From assembly GCA_031552655.1 (NCBI GenBank), contig JAVBML010000060.1:1-32786 (forward strand): 32,786 nucleotides of DNA, written 5' to 3'. The translations under genes were made by a program, and so were the position numbers. Of this stretch, positions 8,166 to 15,660 are shown one piece after another. The notes below the pieces were generated by a model. It did no database searches and was not told where the DNA came from. It saw nothing but the letters and a program-made list of their open reading frames with translations. This DNA comes from CAZTPH01 sp031552655 (GTDB taxonomy: Bacteria; Pseudomonadota; Gammaproteobacteria; UBA9339). Numbering within the stretch: position 1 is the first letter of the stretch; each line of letters begins with the position of its first letter.

Positions 8166-8906
8166 TTATGGCGCTAGCCAAATCATGCTGGCAATTCTCC
8201 CGCTTTTTTTGCCATCTCGTCTATGAGAGTAAAAGATATCTTTTTGGCTGAAGGTACAAAATTCCCCACCATAGATGTTTTGTACTCCAGCCATTTTAAG
8301 GCAATGGGTAGCCAATTGGTATAAATCCCCAAAATAGCTAGCCCCCACTTTACGAAAAGCTGGGCGGCAATTTAAGAATTTTTGGTGGAATATATCCACC
8401 ATTTCTGGGCCCACTTGAAAAGCATGGGGTCCTATGGCTGGCCCTAGCCATGCTAGCAACTGACTTGGATTAACACCTAGAGCACCAATGGAATTTTCTA
8501 TAATTCCCTGGACAATGCCTTTCCAGCCAGCGTGAACAGCAGCAACCATAGTGCCTTGATTATCACAAAGTAGTATGGGAACGCAATCCGCTGTTAGTAC
8601 AATGCACACATCGTTAATTTTTCTGGTAAATGAAGCGTCTGCCGTGGGAGGGCAGGGTAAGATATTGTTTGTGGTAGCTAGAATAATATTGCTATGTTCC
8701 TGTTGGAGCCAAAATGGTTCTCCTTTTATATCTAAGTCTCGGTATAATTTTTGCCGATTTTTTAGAACACTTTCCTTGGCATCACCGGTGGCTAAACTAA
8801 GATTAAATGAGTCATAGGGTGAACCACTGAAGCCATCGAGGCGAGTGGAAGTATAGGCTCTAATGTTTTTAGGTGCTGGCCAGTTTGGTATGATATAGGA
8901 ATTCAT
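8166..8906 (-). CDS. pgeF: PgeF/YfiH family purine nucleoside phosphorylase (laccase-domain protein)
   Basis: Family members (YfiH, human LACC1) have purine nucleoside phosphorylase, adenosine deaminase and related activities. E. coli PgeF also keeps wrong amino acids out of peptidoglycan precursors. The 246-residue product shows the zinc-binding triad His71 (QQEH), Cys108 (TADCVP) and His125 (AAVHAGWKG), plus WLGPAIGP and the C-terminal CTFSQKDIFYSHRRDG, all hallmarks of the family. Its ATG overlaps the stop of the upstream CofE-like gene by 4 bases (ATGA), so the two are translationally coupled. It ends 18 bases from the converging AMP nucleosidase gene. The older label polyphenol oxidase is not supported for this family. 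Confidence 0.92.
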   Translation of the reverse strand: MNSYIIPNWPAPKNIRAYTSTRLDGFSGSPYDSFNLSLATGDAKESVLKNRQKLYRDLDIKGEPFWLQQEHSNIILATTNNILPCPPTADASFTRKINDVCIVLTADCVPILLCDNQGTMVAAVHAGWKGIVQGIIENSIGALGVNPSQLLAWLGPAIGPHAFQVGPEMVDIFHQKFLNCRPAFRKVGASYFGDLYQLATHCLKMAGVQNIYGGEFCTFSQKDIFYSHRRDGKKSGRIASMIWLAP

Positions 8907-9619
8907 GGTTTTAAAATTTCTTTAAATAAATCTCTTCTAGGGTTCATGATGATGCTGCGCAATTCTCTTTTACTGGGCGCCCTTTTTTTAAAATGGATGG
9001 TTATAGGCAATTCACTAAGAGTAGCCATGGGACGCTGTTCGTTACCTTCACCCATTACCAGGGAAGCAGCCGTTGCTAGATTATCAATGAGATTTATCTT
9101 GGTGGCTTTCATGGTGTTCTCAAATAGATCTTTTTTGCCGATGTAGCTGTAAAGGGGAACGAAGCCGCACCATCCTATGGCTATGGCACTGATGCCAGAG
9201 CGCAGCGGTGTGACATTGCTATCGGTTATTATGACTCCTAGCTTTCGGAGCTGATGCTTTTTTTTAAGATAGGTCCAAATTTTTTTAGCCGTTAGCTGGG
9301 GATTCCTGGGTAATAATATATAGTGACCCTTAGCATTTGATTCATCGATGCCGGCGTTTGGTATGAATCTATTATATTTTACAGTTAGGCAAAATTTTTG
9401 ATTATTTGTGGAAATTACTCTATCCGCTTCTCTAGCGATAAGAGTGGATTTATCTAGAAGGGGAATTTTTTTTATTAAATGTTTTTCGCAATTGCTGATT
9501 ATTTTACTTGCTATGGCGACGATACATTTGTCTTCTATTTTTAGAATGTATTGGTCTAATATCTTGAATAGAGATTCACCGGCAAGTACCTTGTGAGTTT
9601 TAATCCCGCGGATAATCAT
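8903..9619 (-). CDS. CofE-like gamma-glutamyl ligase, possibly acting on folate
   Basis: The 238-residue protein belongs to the CofE (coenzyme F420-0:gamma-glutamyl ligase) fold family. Visible family segments are IKTHKV near the start, VAIASKIISNCE, the NAGIDESNAKGHYILLPRNP motif, VIITDSNVTPLRSGISAIAIG and ATAASLVMGEGNEQRP. No other F420 genes are seen and F420 is not expected in this group. A related chlamydial protein has been proposed to replace FolC in folate polyglutamylation, so a folate role is the better guess. It is the first gene of a minus-strand pair with pgeF (4-base overlap). The 158-base gap to pepP is divergent and must hold promoters for both. A TATAAT on the minus strand at 9625-9630 is close to the start codon and not convincing. 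Confidence 0.8.
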   Translation of the reverse strand: MIIRGIKTHKVLAGESLFKILDQYILKIEDKCIVAIASKIISNCEKHLIKKIPLLDKSTLIAREADRVISTNNQKFCLTVKYNRFIPNAGIDESNAKGHYILLPRNPQLTAKKIWTYLKKKHQLRKLGVIITDSNVTPLRSGISAIAIGWCGFVPLYSYIGKKDLFENTMKATKINLIDNLATAASLVMGEGNEQRPMATLSELPITIHFKKRAPSKRELRSIIMNPRRDLFKEILKP

Positions 9620-9777
9620 AGTATATTATAATTTTTTGATAGTTAGTCCACTGATTTGTTGCAGTGATTCAATGTTTTTCATAAAATGCCTATTAAAATA
9701 CCGGTGAAAATCGACTATATTATTTGTTGACTACGATAGCATGGATTTGGATTTTTTAAATTAAATTTACGATAAAT

Positions 9778-11076
9778 ATGAGCATTGTAGAGATAAAAAC
9801 TAGACAAAGAAAATTAATGGAACAGTTGAACAATAGCGAAATTGTCATATTATTTGCTGCGCCGGAATTGGGAGTAAGTCACTGCTATCGTCAACACGAT
9901 GATTTTTACTATCTGACAGAATTTCCAGAATCCCATGCCGTGGCGGTGCTGTTGCCAACGAGGGACAGCTATTCCTATATTCTTTTCAGTAGAACTCGTA
10001 GTGCCAATTCTTCTGCGGTGTATTACCATGATATCATTGGTCAAGATAGGGTGCGCAGTGAGTTTATGGCCGATGAATCCCTAAGCATTGATACCTTTGA
10101 TGGCGCTTTGCCAGAATTACTTCTGGGTAAATCGAAGGTTTATTCAAATTTGGGGTTTTGCGGTGACAGTGGCTTTCACAATCAACTAACTAATTGCATT
10201 GGTAAAATAGCTAAGGGCGAGAGACTCGAGGTGGTTAGCGTCGGGGAAATTTTACACCAAATGCGCTTGGTTAAAGATAGCTATGAAATTGCTAGCATTA
10301 GAAGGGCTTGTGAAATTGCCTCCCGGGGACACCTACGGGCGATGAAAAATTGTGTTCCAGGTATGATGGAATGCGCATTGGCAGCTGAGCTATTGTATGA
10401 ATTTACTCGCCTCGGTGGTCGATCCGCCTTTGAAACCATCGTGGCTGGCGGAGCAAACGGTTGTATTTTGCATTATTCTAGGAATGATCAAAAATTGGTG
10501 GCCGGTGATTTAGTAGTTGTGGATGCAGGGGTGGAGTATGAGCACTATGTTTCTGATATCTCCCGTACCTATCCAGTGAATGGCAAGTTTACGGAAGAAC
10601 AGAGAATACTTTACGAGCTAGTGCTGGCAGCTCAGTGTGCTGTGATTCGAGAGATAAAACCGGGGATAACCTGGCAACATTTACAACTAACGGCGAATAA
10701 AACTATTACCCAGGGCCTAGTGGAGCTAGGTTTGTTGCGTGGTGAGGTTGGGGAACTAATTGCCCAGGAAGAGCATAGAAAATTTACCGTGCATAGTATT
10801 GGCCATTGGCTCGGTTTGGAGGTACATGATGTAGGCGGATATCTCAATGGAGCAACACCACGTTGTCTGGTAGCGGGGATGGTTTTTACGGTGGAGCCGG
10901 GAATTTACCTTAGTCGACATGCATTGAAGATAGTAGGTTGTGATAACAAGTGGTCTAATTTAGGCATAAGAATTGAGGACGATATTTTGGTTACAGATGA
11001 TGGCTGTGAAATATTAACAGCTTCGGTTCCTAAGGAAATAGATGAAATTGAATATCTCATGGGAGGTCATTCATAG
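9778..11076 (+). CDS. pepP: Xaa-Pro aminopeptidase
   Basis: Cytoplasmic dimetal peptidase that removes the N-terminal residue before proline. The 432-residue product has the AMP_N domain (residues ~5-130, YRQHDDFYYLTEF) followed by the pita-bread catalytic domain. Metal ligands are visible: Asp in VVVDAGVEY, Asp in DISRTYPVNG, His in HSIGHWLGLEVHD, Glu in FTVEPGIYL and Glu in GIRIEDDILV. Length and order match E. coli PepP (441 residues). The start codon has no clear ribosome site; ATG 9778 is kept because the N-terminus lines up with the family. The upstream 158 bases separate it from the divergent CofE-like gene. MurJ follows after 68 bases. Confidence 0.93.
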   Translation: MSIVEIKTRQRKLMEQLNNSEIVILFAAPELGVSHCYRQHDDFYYLTEFPESHAVAVLLPTRDSYSYILFSRTRSANSSAVYYHDIIGQDRVRSEFMADESLSIDTFDGALPELLLGKSKVYSNLGFCGDSGFHNQLTNCIGKIAKGERLEVVSVGEILHQMRLVKDSYEIASIRRACEIASRGHLRAMKNCVPGMMECALAAELLYEFTRLGGRSAFETIVAGGANGCILHYSRNDQKLVAGDLVVVDAGVEYEHYVSDISRTYPVNGKFTEEQRILYELVLAAQCAVIREIKPGITWQHLQLTANKTITQGLVELGLLRGEVGELIAQEEHRKFTVHSIGHWLGLEVHDVGGYLNGATPRCLVAGMVFTVEPGIYLSRHALKIVGCDNKWSNLGIRIEDDILVTDDGCEILTASVPKEIDEIEYLMGGHS

Positions 11077-11144
11077 TTTTTGCATGGACGCTATATAATT
11101 TTAATTGCACAGTGAATGAATAAAGTTTTACAATCAACTAGAAA

Positions 11145-12689
11145 ATGAGAAAAAATCTGTTTAAGTCCACCTTGATCTTTACGGCCATGACCTTTATTTC
11201 GCGGGTAACGGGGCTTTTGCGGGAAATGGTCTTTGCCTATTACTTTGGTGCCACCGCAGCCATGGATGCATTTAATATTGCCTACCGCATTCCCAATTTT
11301 TTAAGAAATATCTTTGGCGATGGGGCATTCTCCCAAGCTTTTGTGCCAGTTTTATCGGAATATCGACAGAGTAAAACCGGGGAAGAGGTGTCAATCTTTC
11401 TTGGCCGCGTAGCTGGAAACATATCGTTGATTACCTTCCTTTTGACTTTTATAGCTATTTTGATAGCTCCCGTTCTAGTATATATTTTTGCCCCGGGATT
11501 TGTGCATGACAGCGGACGCTTTGCCCTAACGGTATCAATGCTGCGCATCACCTTTCCCTATGTTATATTTATTTCTCTTTCTGCCTGTGTCAGTGGCATT
11601 TTGAATTCCTATGATAGGTTTGGCGTACCAGCTTTTATGCCGACTATTTTTAATTTGGTTTTAATTGCCAGTGCTATTTTCTTAGCTCCCTATTTTTCTG
11701 AACCGGTTAAAGCATTAGCCTGGGGAATATTCATTGGCGGTGCTCTGCAGTTGTGTTGTCAATTGCCGTTTTTGCCTCACCTAGGAATTAAGCCAAGATT
11801 GCAAATTTCATGGCGTGACGAAAACATAAAAAAGGTATTAAAGTTAATGGGGCCGGCAATCTTAGGAGTCTCCGTAGCTCAAATTAGTTTTTTAGTAGAT
11901 AATATTTTAGCATCCTTTTTGCAGGTTGGCAGTGTATCTTGGTTGAATTACTCTACGCGCTTAGCTATGTTTCCCCTGGGACTTTTTGGTGTAGCCATTG
12001 CTACCGTAATATTGCCCCATTTGGCTCGTGAGTATGCAATGAATTCCATGGTGGAGTTCTCTAAAACGTTGGATTGGGCAATGCGCTGGGTACTAATTAT
12101 TAGCATTCCGGCAGCGTTGGGACTTGCCATGCTTGCGGGGCCCATTATCATGGTTTTATTTCAATTTAAGGGAGGACAATTTTCCCTGGGAGATATTTTT
12201 ATGGTACGTCGCAGTCTCCTGGCATTGGTACTTGGTATCCCGGCATTTATGCTAGTTAAGATTTTAGCATCCTCTTTTTATTCTCGACAAAATGTGAAAA
12301 TTCCTGCCTCCATAGCCATAGTCTCTTTGGGAATTAATATGATTTTAGCTTTTATTTTAATATTACCCTTAAAGCATGCAGGTTTAGCATTGGCTACTTC
12401 CTTGGCTTCTGTTATCAATGCTTTGTTGCTGTTGCTTATGTTAAAAAGGAGTGGATACTATACCCCCACAACTTCTTGGCAAGGATTTTCACTGAAAATA
12501 ATATTTGCCAATGCGATGCTATTTCTTCTACTGTACTATACTTCCCAGGATCTTAGTCGATGGCTTGAATTTAGCAGGATGGTGAAGATTTTTCGATTAC
12601 TAACTATCTGCGGTGTGGCAATTATTACCTATATTTTTTCCCTGGGAATTATGGGAATTAGACTGAGAGATTTGATACCTAGAAAATAG
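11145..12689 (+). CDS. murJ: Lipid II flippase MurJ (MviN)
   Basis: Inner-membrane flippase of the MOP superfamily that moves lipid II to the periplasm for peptidoglycan synthesis. The 514 residues match the family length (about 510). The N-terminus is typical: SRVTGLLREMVFAYYFGATAAMDAFNIAYRIPNFLRNIFGDGAFSQAFVP holds the conserved Arg and acidic residues of the central cavity. Around 14 hydrophobic segments are spread along the protein. The start has no strong ribosome site. A TATAAT at 11094-11099 upstream could be a -10 box with a poor -35. The stop codon ends one base before the 3' end of the convergent tRNA-His gene, so no room remains for a terminator. The gene implies that a peptidoglycan wall is made. 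Confidence 0.95.
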   Translation: MRKNLFKSTLIFTAMTFISRVTGLLREMVFAYYFGATAAMDAFNIAYRIPNFLRNIFGDGAFSQAFVPVLSEYRQSKTGEEVSIFLGRVAGNISLITFLLTFIAILIAPVLVYIFAPGFVHDSGRFALTVSMLRITFPYVIFISLSACVSGILNSYDRFGVPAFMPTIFNLVLIASAIFLAPYFSEPVKALAWGIFIGGALQLCCQLPFLPHLGIKPRLQISWRDENIKKVLKLMGPAILGVSVAQISFLVDNILASFLQVGSVSWLNYSTRLAMFPLGLFGVAIATVILPHLAREYAMNSMVEFSKTLDWAMRWVLIISIPAALGLAMLAGPIIMVLFQFKGGQFSLGDIFMVRRSLLALVLGIPAFMLVKILASSFYSRQNVKIPASIAIVSLGINMILAFILILPLKHAGLALATSLASVINALLLLLMLKRSGYYTPTTSWQGFSLKIIFANAMLFLLLYYTSQDLSRWLEFSRMVKIFRLLTICGVAIITYIFSLGIMGIRLRDLIPRK

Positions 12690-12690
12690 A

Positions 12691-12767
12691 TGGGGTGAGC
12701 GATGGGAATCGAACCCACGACAGCCAGAATCACAATCTGGAGCTCTACCTATTGAGCTACGCCCACC
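12691..12767 (-). tRNA. tRNA-His (anticodon GUG)
   Basis: Read on the minus strand this folds into a full cloverleaf. There is an extra 5' G (G-1) opposite C73, the hallmark of tRNA-His, and the loop TTGTGAT with CCAGA/TCTGG stem carries anticodon GTG. The T arm is GTGGGTTCGATTCCCAT. The CCA end is encoded (12691-12693). It lies just beyond the murJ stop on the opposite strand, and downstream of pfkA on the same strand. Confidence 0.96.
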
Positions 12768-12823
12768 ATAGAGTGGTAATAATATACAAATAGTGAAGCA
12801 TTTGTCTAGTTTATAGTTAGAAT

Positions 12824-13819
12824 TTAGGTAGCTAATATTTGACTTAAATTAATAAGATCACGGTTAGCTAGAGATCGCGATGGTTTTTCTGGTGAAGGAA
12901 AGGGGGTTAATATAAATTTACCATTTTGCATTGCAGTCATGCATTTAGATTTACCAGCCAGTAAGCTTTTGATTGCTAAATTACCCATAACCGAAGCATT
13001 GATTCTATCAATGGCCGTTGGCGATCCCCCTCTTTGAGTATGGCCTAGAACACAAACGCGGTAATCGATTTTTGGAGTTAATAATTTTAGTGCCTGGGCA
13101 ATATTAAAGCTTCTACCAGGGGTGTCGGATTCCGATACTACTATGATTACACTGTGTTTTTTTCGCTTAGGTGCTATAATTCTTCTAGCTAGCTCAGGGA
13201 TGGCCATGGGGTATTCCGGTATTAATATGTGCTCGGCACCGGAGGCAACCCCCACATCCACGGCTAAAAATCCAGCGTGGCGTCCCATGGTTTCAACGAG
13301 AAAATATAAACCACTACTAGCAGAAGTATCGCGAATTTTATCGATGGCTGCTATGGCGGTATTGCGTGCGGTGTCATAGCCTATGGTATATTCCGTACCC
13401 ACAATGTCATTGTCAATGGTACCTGGAATACCAATGGTTTTTGGTCCTCCGTCGTTTTCAAGTAGGGCTGAACCTCGGAATGTGCCATCGCCACCAATGG
13501 CCACTAAATAGCTAATATTTTTTTGCTTTAAAAATTTAATTACCTTGGCTCTTACCTCTATTTTATGAAATTCTTTGGATCTTCCTGATCTAAAAATTGT
13601 GCCTCCATGTTGAATGCAGCCAGCTACATTTTCCGGTTCCAAGGGGAATATTTTTTTTTCTACTAACCCTTGGAAGCCGTCATGGCAAGCGAATACATTT
13701 AAATTATGATAGATTCCAGATCTTACCACGGATCTTATGGCAGCATTCATTCCCGGCGAATCTCCACCGGAGGTTAGTAGTACTAGGTTTTTTTTAGTAG
13801 ATCCTTTTCTTAGTGACAT
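12824..13819 (-). CDS. pfkA: ATP-dependent 6-phosphofructokinase
   Basis: Committing step of glycolysis: fructose 6-phosphate plus ATP to fructose 1,6-bisphosphate. The 331-residue product has the ATP site SGGDSPGMNAA (17-27), GGDGTFRG (109-116), the catalytic PGTIDND (132-138), and MGRHAGFLA. Gly after GGD and the Gly in PGTIDND are the residues of ATP-using enzymes, where PPi-dependent forms carry Asp and Lys. The start is backed by AAGGAG about 8 bases upstream on the minus strand. It sits between tRNA-Ile (53 bases upstream) and tRNA-His (56 bases downstream), all on the minus strand, so a shared transcript from the tRNA-Ile promoter is likely. Its presence supports a glycolytic or fermentative energy metabolism. 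Confidence 0.94.
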   Translation of the reverse strand: MSLRKGSTKKNLVLLTSGGDSPGMNAAIRSVVRSGIYHNLNVFACHDGFQGLVEKKIFPLEPENVAGCIQHGGTIFRSGRSKEFHKIEVRAKVIKFLKQKNISYLVAIGGDGTFRGSALLENDGGPKTIGIPGTIDNDIVGTEYTIGYDTARNTAIAAIDKIRDTSASSGLYFLVETMGRHAGFLAVDVGVASGAEHILIPEYPMAIPELARRIIAPKRKKHSVIIVVSESDTPGRSFNIAQALKLLTPKIDYRVCVLGHTQRGGSPTAIDRINASVMGNLAIKSLLAGKSKCMTAMQNGKFILTPFPSPEKPSRSLANRDLINLSQILAT

Positions 13820-13871
13820 AAATTTCTCCTTTGCGTATCTATATTCCCTATTTTTTACTGCTTTATTTCTA

Positions 13872-13948
13872 TGGTGGGCCCACTAGGACTTGAACCTAGG
13901 ACCAATGGATTATGAGTCCACTGCTCTAACCAACTGAGCTATGAGCCC
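13872..13948 (-). tRNA. tRNA with CAU anticodon, probably tRNA-Ile2 (lysidine-modified)
   Basis: A full cloverleaf on the minus strand: acceptor GGGCTCA/TGGGCCC, D arm AGCTCAGTTGGTTAGAGC, anticodon arm TGGACTCATAATCCA with anticodon CAT, T arm CTAGGTTCAAGTCCTAG, and an encoded CCA at 13872-13874. The body (TTGGTC after the anticodon arm, TTCAAGTCC) resembles the AUA-reading tRNA-Ile2 of gammaproteobacteria more than elongator tRNA-Met. Met remains possible, since the anticodon alone cannot tell. Confidence 0.9.
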
Positions 13949-13970
13949 TTACTATATCTATAAGATGTCC

Positions 13971-13999
13971 ATTGTAAGCAGTTAGAATAACTAAGTCAA
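13971..13999 (-). promoter_or_regulatory. Sigma70-type promoter of the tRNA-Ile/pfkA/tRNA-His unit
   Basis: On the minus strand TTGACT (plus 13994-13999) and TACAAT (plus 13971-13976) are separated by exactly 17 bases, and the -10 lies 22 bases before the tRNA 5' end. This is the best promoter match in the window. The same two hexamers recur before the structured RNA near the window end. Confidence 0.75.
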
Positions 14000-14091
14000 T
14001 TATCTTGCAAGGTATCTTTATTGAAATTATATTAATTGTAAAACTGCTTTTGTATGAATAAAAAACTATCTTTAGTAAGGTATTTTATATA

Positions 14092-14121
14092 TTGAAAAGT
14101 GGTTTAACTTTGTGCTAAAAT
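14092..14121 (+). promoter_or_regulatory. Likely promoter of the icm operon
   Basis: TTGAAA (14092-14097) and TAAAAT (14116-14121) are separated by 18 bases. The -10 is preceded by TGC, giving an extended -10. It lies 44 bases before the icmT start, whose ribosome site is GGGAG at 14151-14155. No CpxR or PmrA site could be assigned by eye. Confidence 0.55.
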
Positions 14122-14165
14122 AGCTCTAATCGATATGGAATGGAAAGCAGGGAGTTTATAAAGCT

Positions 14166-14429
14166 ATGGCACAGCAACCTACAGTAAATGCACATTGGAG
14201 AGATTCTGCACGGTCGGCGAAATTTCTGTTTATTGATGCTAAGGCAGCCTTCCCTCTATTTTTATTCTTAATTCACATTAAACTTTGGACGTTCGTTTTA
14301 GCGGCCACTATTATGGCATTTTTCACTTTGCTAGCACGCTTTGGTTTTAGCGTTGAGGTTTTTTTGAGAATTTTTAGAGCGTTTTTTTCTGGCCCAAGGA
14401 AAATGGCCATACCTTGGTGGACAAATTAA
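14166..14429 (+). CDS. icmT: Dot/Icm type IVB secretion protein IcmT
   Basis: Small inner-membrane protein of the Dot/Icm machine, needed for effector export and, in Legionella, for pore-mediated escape from the host. The 87 residues match Legionella IcmT (86). The conserved start (MAQQPTVNAHWRDSARSAKFLFIDAKAAFP) is followed by one long hydrophobic stretch at about 29-57 and a C-terminal tail ending GPRKMAIPWWTN, all typical. GGGAG lies 10 bases before the ATG. It is the first gene of the block, and icmS begins 6 bases after it. Confidence 0.93.
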   Translation: MAQQPTVNAHWRDSARSAKFLFIDAKAAFPLFLFLIHIKLWTFVLAATIMAFFTLLARFGFSVEVFLRIFRAFFSGPRKMAIPWWTN

Positions 14430-14434
14430 TATAG

Positions 14435-14788
14435 ATGCTACCTATGAATATAGCTAAGGTTTTATCTGATCTAATGAAAAATGATAACATTGATTTTAGT
14501 TTTCGCGGCGAAATCATTGATCATGGTAAAGTATTTGCCGATGTTGGGTTGTTACCGGCCTTAGTTAAGAGAGCCGATGAAAATGCTTCACTGTGCCTAG
14601 GCTATGATCTTGGAGCTATCTATGATGAGAATGATAATGCCATGCTGGGTCACCGCGTACAATTTGATGAAACGACTCCTGAGATTTTACGTTTAATGTT
14701 TATCTATGATGTGATTATTAATATTGTGGCGGCGGCGGAAAATAAGAAAAATGTTATTCTAGATGAATTGGCATACGACTGGCTATGA
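14435..14788 (+). CDS. icmS: Dot/Icm adaptor IcmS
   Basis: Small acidic cytoplasmic chaperone that works with IcmW and LvgA on the DotL coupling complex to present effectors. The 117 residues match Legionella IcmS (114): VGLLPALVKRADENASLCLG, GYDLGAIYDE and FDETTPEILRLMFIYDV correspond to the conserved core. Two ATG codons are possible, 14435 and 14444; neither has a strong ribosome site, and the first is taken. The stop overlaps the icmQ start (ATGA). In Legionella icmR sits between icmS and icmQ; here there is no space for it. IcmW is not in the window. Confidence 0.93.
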   Translation: MLPMNIAKVLSDLMKNDNIDFSFRGEIIDHGKVFADVGLLPALVKRADENASLCLGYDLGAIYDENDNAMLGHRVQFDETTPEILRLMFIYDVIINIVAAAENKKNVILDELAYDWL

Positions 14789-15615
14789 AAAAAGACTACG
14801 TACAAATTATAGATGATATTTGTGAATTTTCTCTAGATATTTTAGTGAAATTTCATCGGCAAGTGCAAAATATTGTAGTTACCATGCAGCGGCAGATAGC
14901 GGAAAAGGAGATCGAAAATGTGGAAACTAGAATTAACAATTTTAATGTAATAGAAGCACAACTACCAGTGGCCGTGGCTTCCCTAGAGAAGTTGCAACAA
15001 GATCTGGAGAAAATGGGCAAAAAGTTCCTGATAGTATCTCAGGAGCAGATGGAAATTACAAAAATCGCGCAAAATTTTATTGCCATTTTGGATAAACTTT
15101 TAGCTGCCGGCGATTGGCAGCAGTCACCGTTTCTTTGTGTCCAAAGGAATCATGTGATTGCTTTGAAAGATAGATTAGATGTAATTGGTGATGGTGTTTT
15201 CGGTACAGGGAATGTGAAGGAAGTCACTGCGGTTGCCGGAGAAAAGGATTATGTAGAAGTAAGTATTGTGCTCTATCAAGTTGATGGGTCGGACATGGTA
15301 GCTTGGTTTGATGCCATTGGTACCATCGGCAAATATTTAGCAGCGAAATCAGTTTATATGCAAGAGAAACATGCACAGGAGTTCATTCGATCCAAAGTGG
15401 AACACATGGAGCGTAATGGTTACGTGGTAGTAAAAGTTAAAAAAACAGATTGTGTGCCCCTGGAAGGAAAGGCGGATCAATTTGGTAATCAAATATTTAC
15501 AATTAGAGATGGTGTAATTAATTTAGAGCACATTGTGGAATTTGTGCATGCCAACGCTAAACGCTATAAAATACACAATGGTAAGTTAGTTTTAGCGGCG
15601 GAAAATTTAGCTTAA
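14785..15615 (+). CDS. icmQ: Dot/Icm protein IcmQ with a long N-terminal helical extension
   Basis: IcmQ is a cytoplasmic, membrane-active protein whose C-terminal half has an ADP-ribosyltransferase-like fold that binds NAD, and whose N-terminal helices are held by IcmR. Residues ~84-276 match Legionella IcmQ (191 residues) in order: FIAILDKLLAAGDWQQSPFL, VIALKDRL, VSIVLYQVDGSDMVAW, IGKYLAAKSVY, and the end FTIRDGVINLEHIVEFVHANAKRYKI. Residues 1-83 have no counterpart there and look like charged amphipathic helices or coiled coil (QRQIAEKEIENVETRINN, VASLEKLQQDLEKMGKK). The ATG overlaps the icmS stop by 4 bases, exactly where icmR would lie. The extension may therefore do the job of IcmR in cis; this is inference. 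The start is fixed by the overlap. Confidence 0.88.
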   Translation: MKKDYVQIIDDICEFSLDILVKFHRQVQNIVVTMQRQIAEKEIENVETRINNFNVIEAQLPVAVASLEKLQQDLEKMGKKFLIVSQEQMEITKIAQNFIAILDKLLAAGDWQQSPFLCVQRNHVIALKDRLDVIGDGVFGTGNVKEVTAVAGEKDYVEVSIVLYQVDGSDMVAWFDAIGTIGKYLAAKSVYMQEKHAQEFIRSKVEHMERNGYVVVKVKKTDCVPLEGKADQFGNQIFTIRDGVINLEHIVEFVHANAKRYKIHNGKLVLAAENLA

Positions 15616-15660
15616 TTTCTGGATATTTTTAATTATAATTTTAAAGGGATAGCATAGGAT

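Noticed and set aside
8166..8906. Polyphenol oxidase (laccase) function
   Set aside because: This is an old label; the zinc triad and family point to purine nucleoside phosphorylase/PgeF, and copper-oxidase motifs are absent.
13872..13948. Elongator tRNA-Met
   Set aside because: The anticodon is CAT, but the body bases match tRNA-Ile2 patterns better; not fully excluded.
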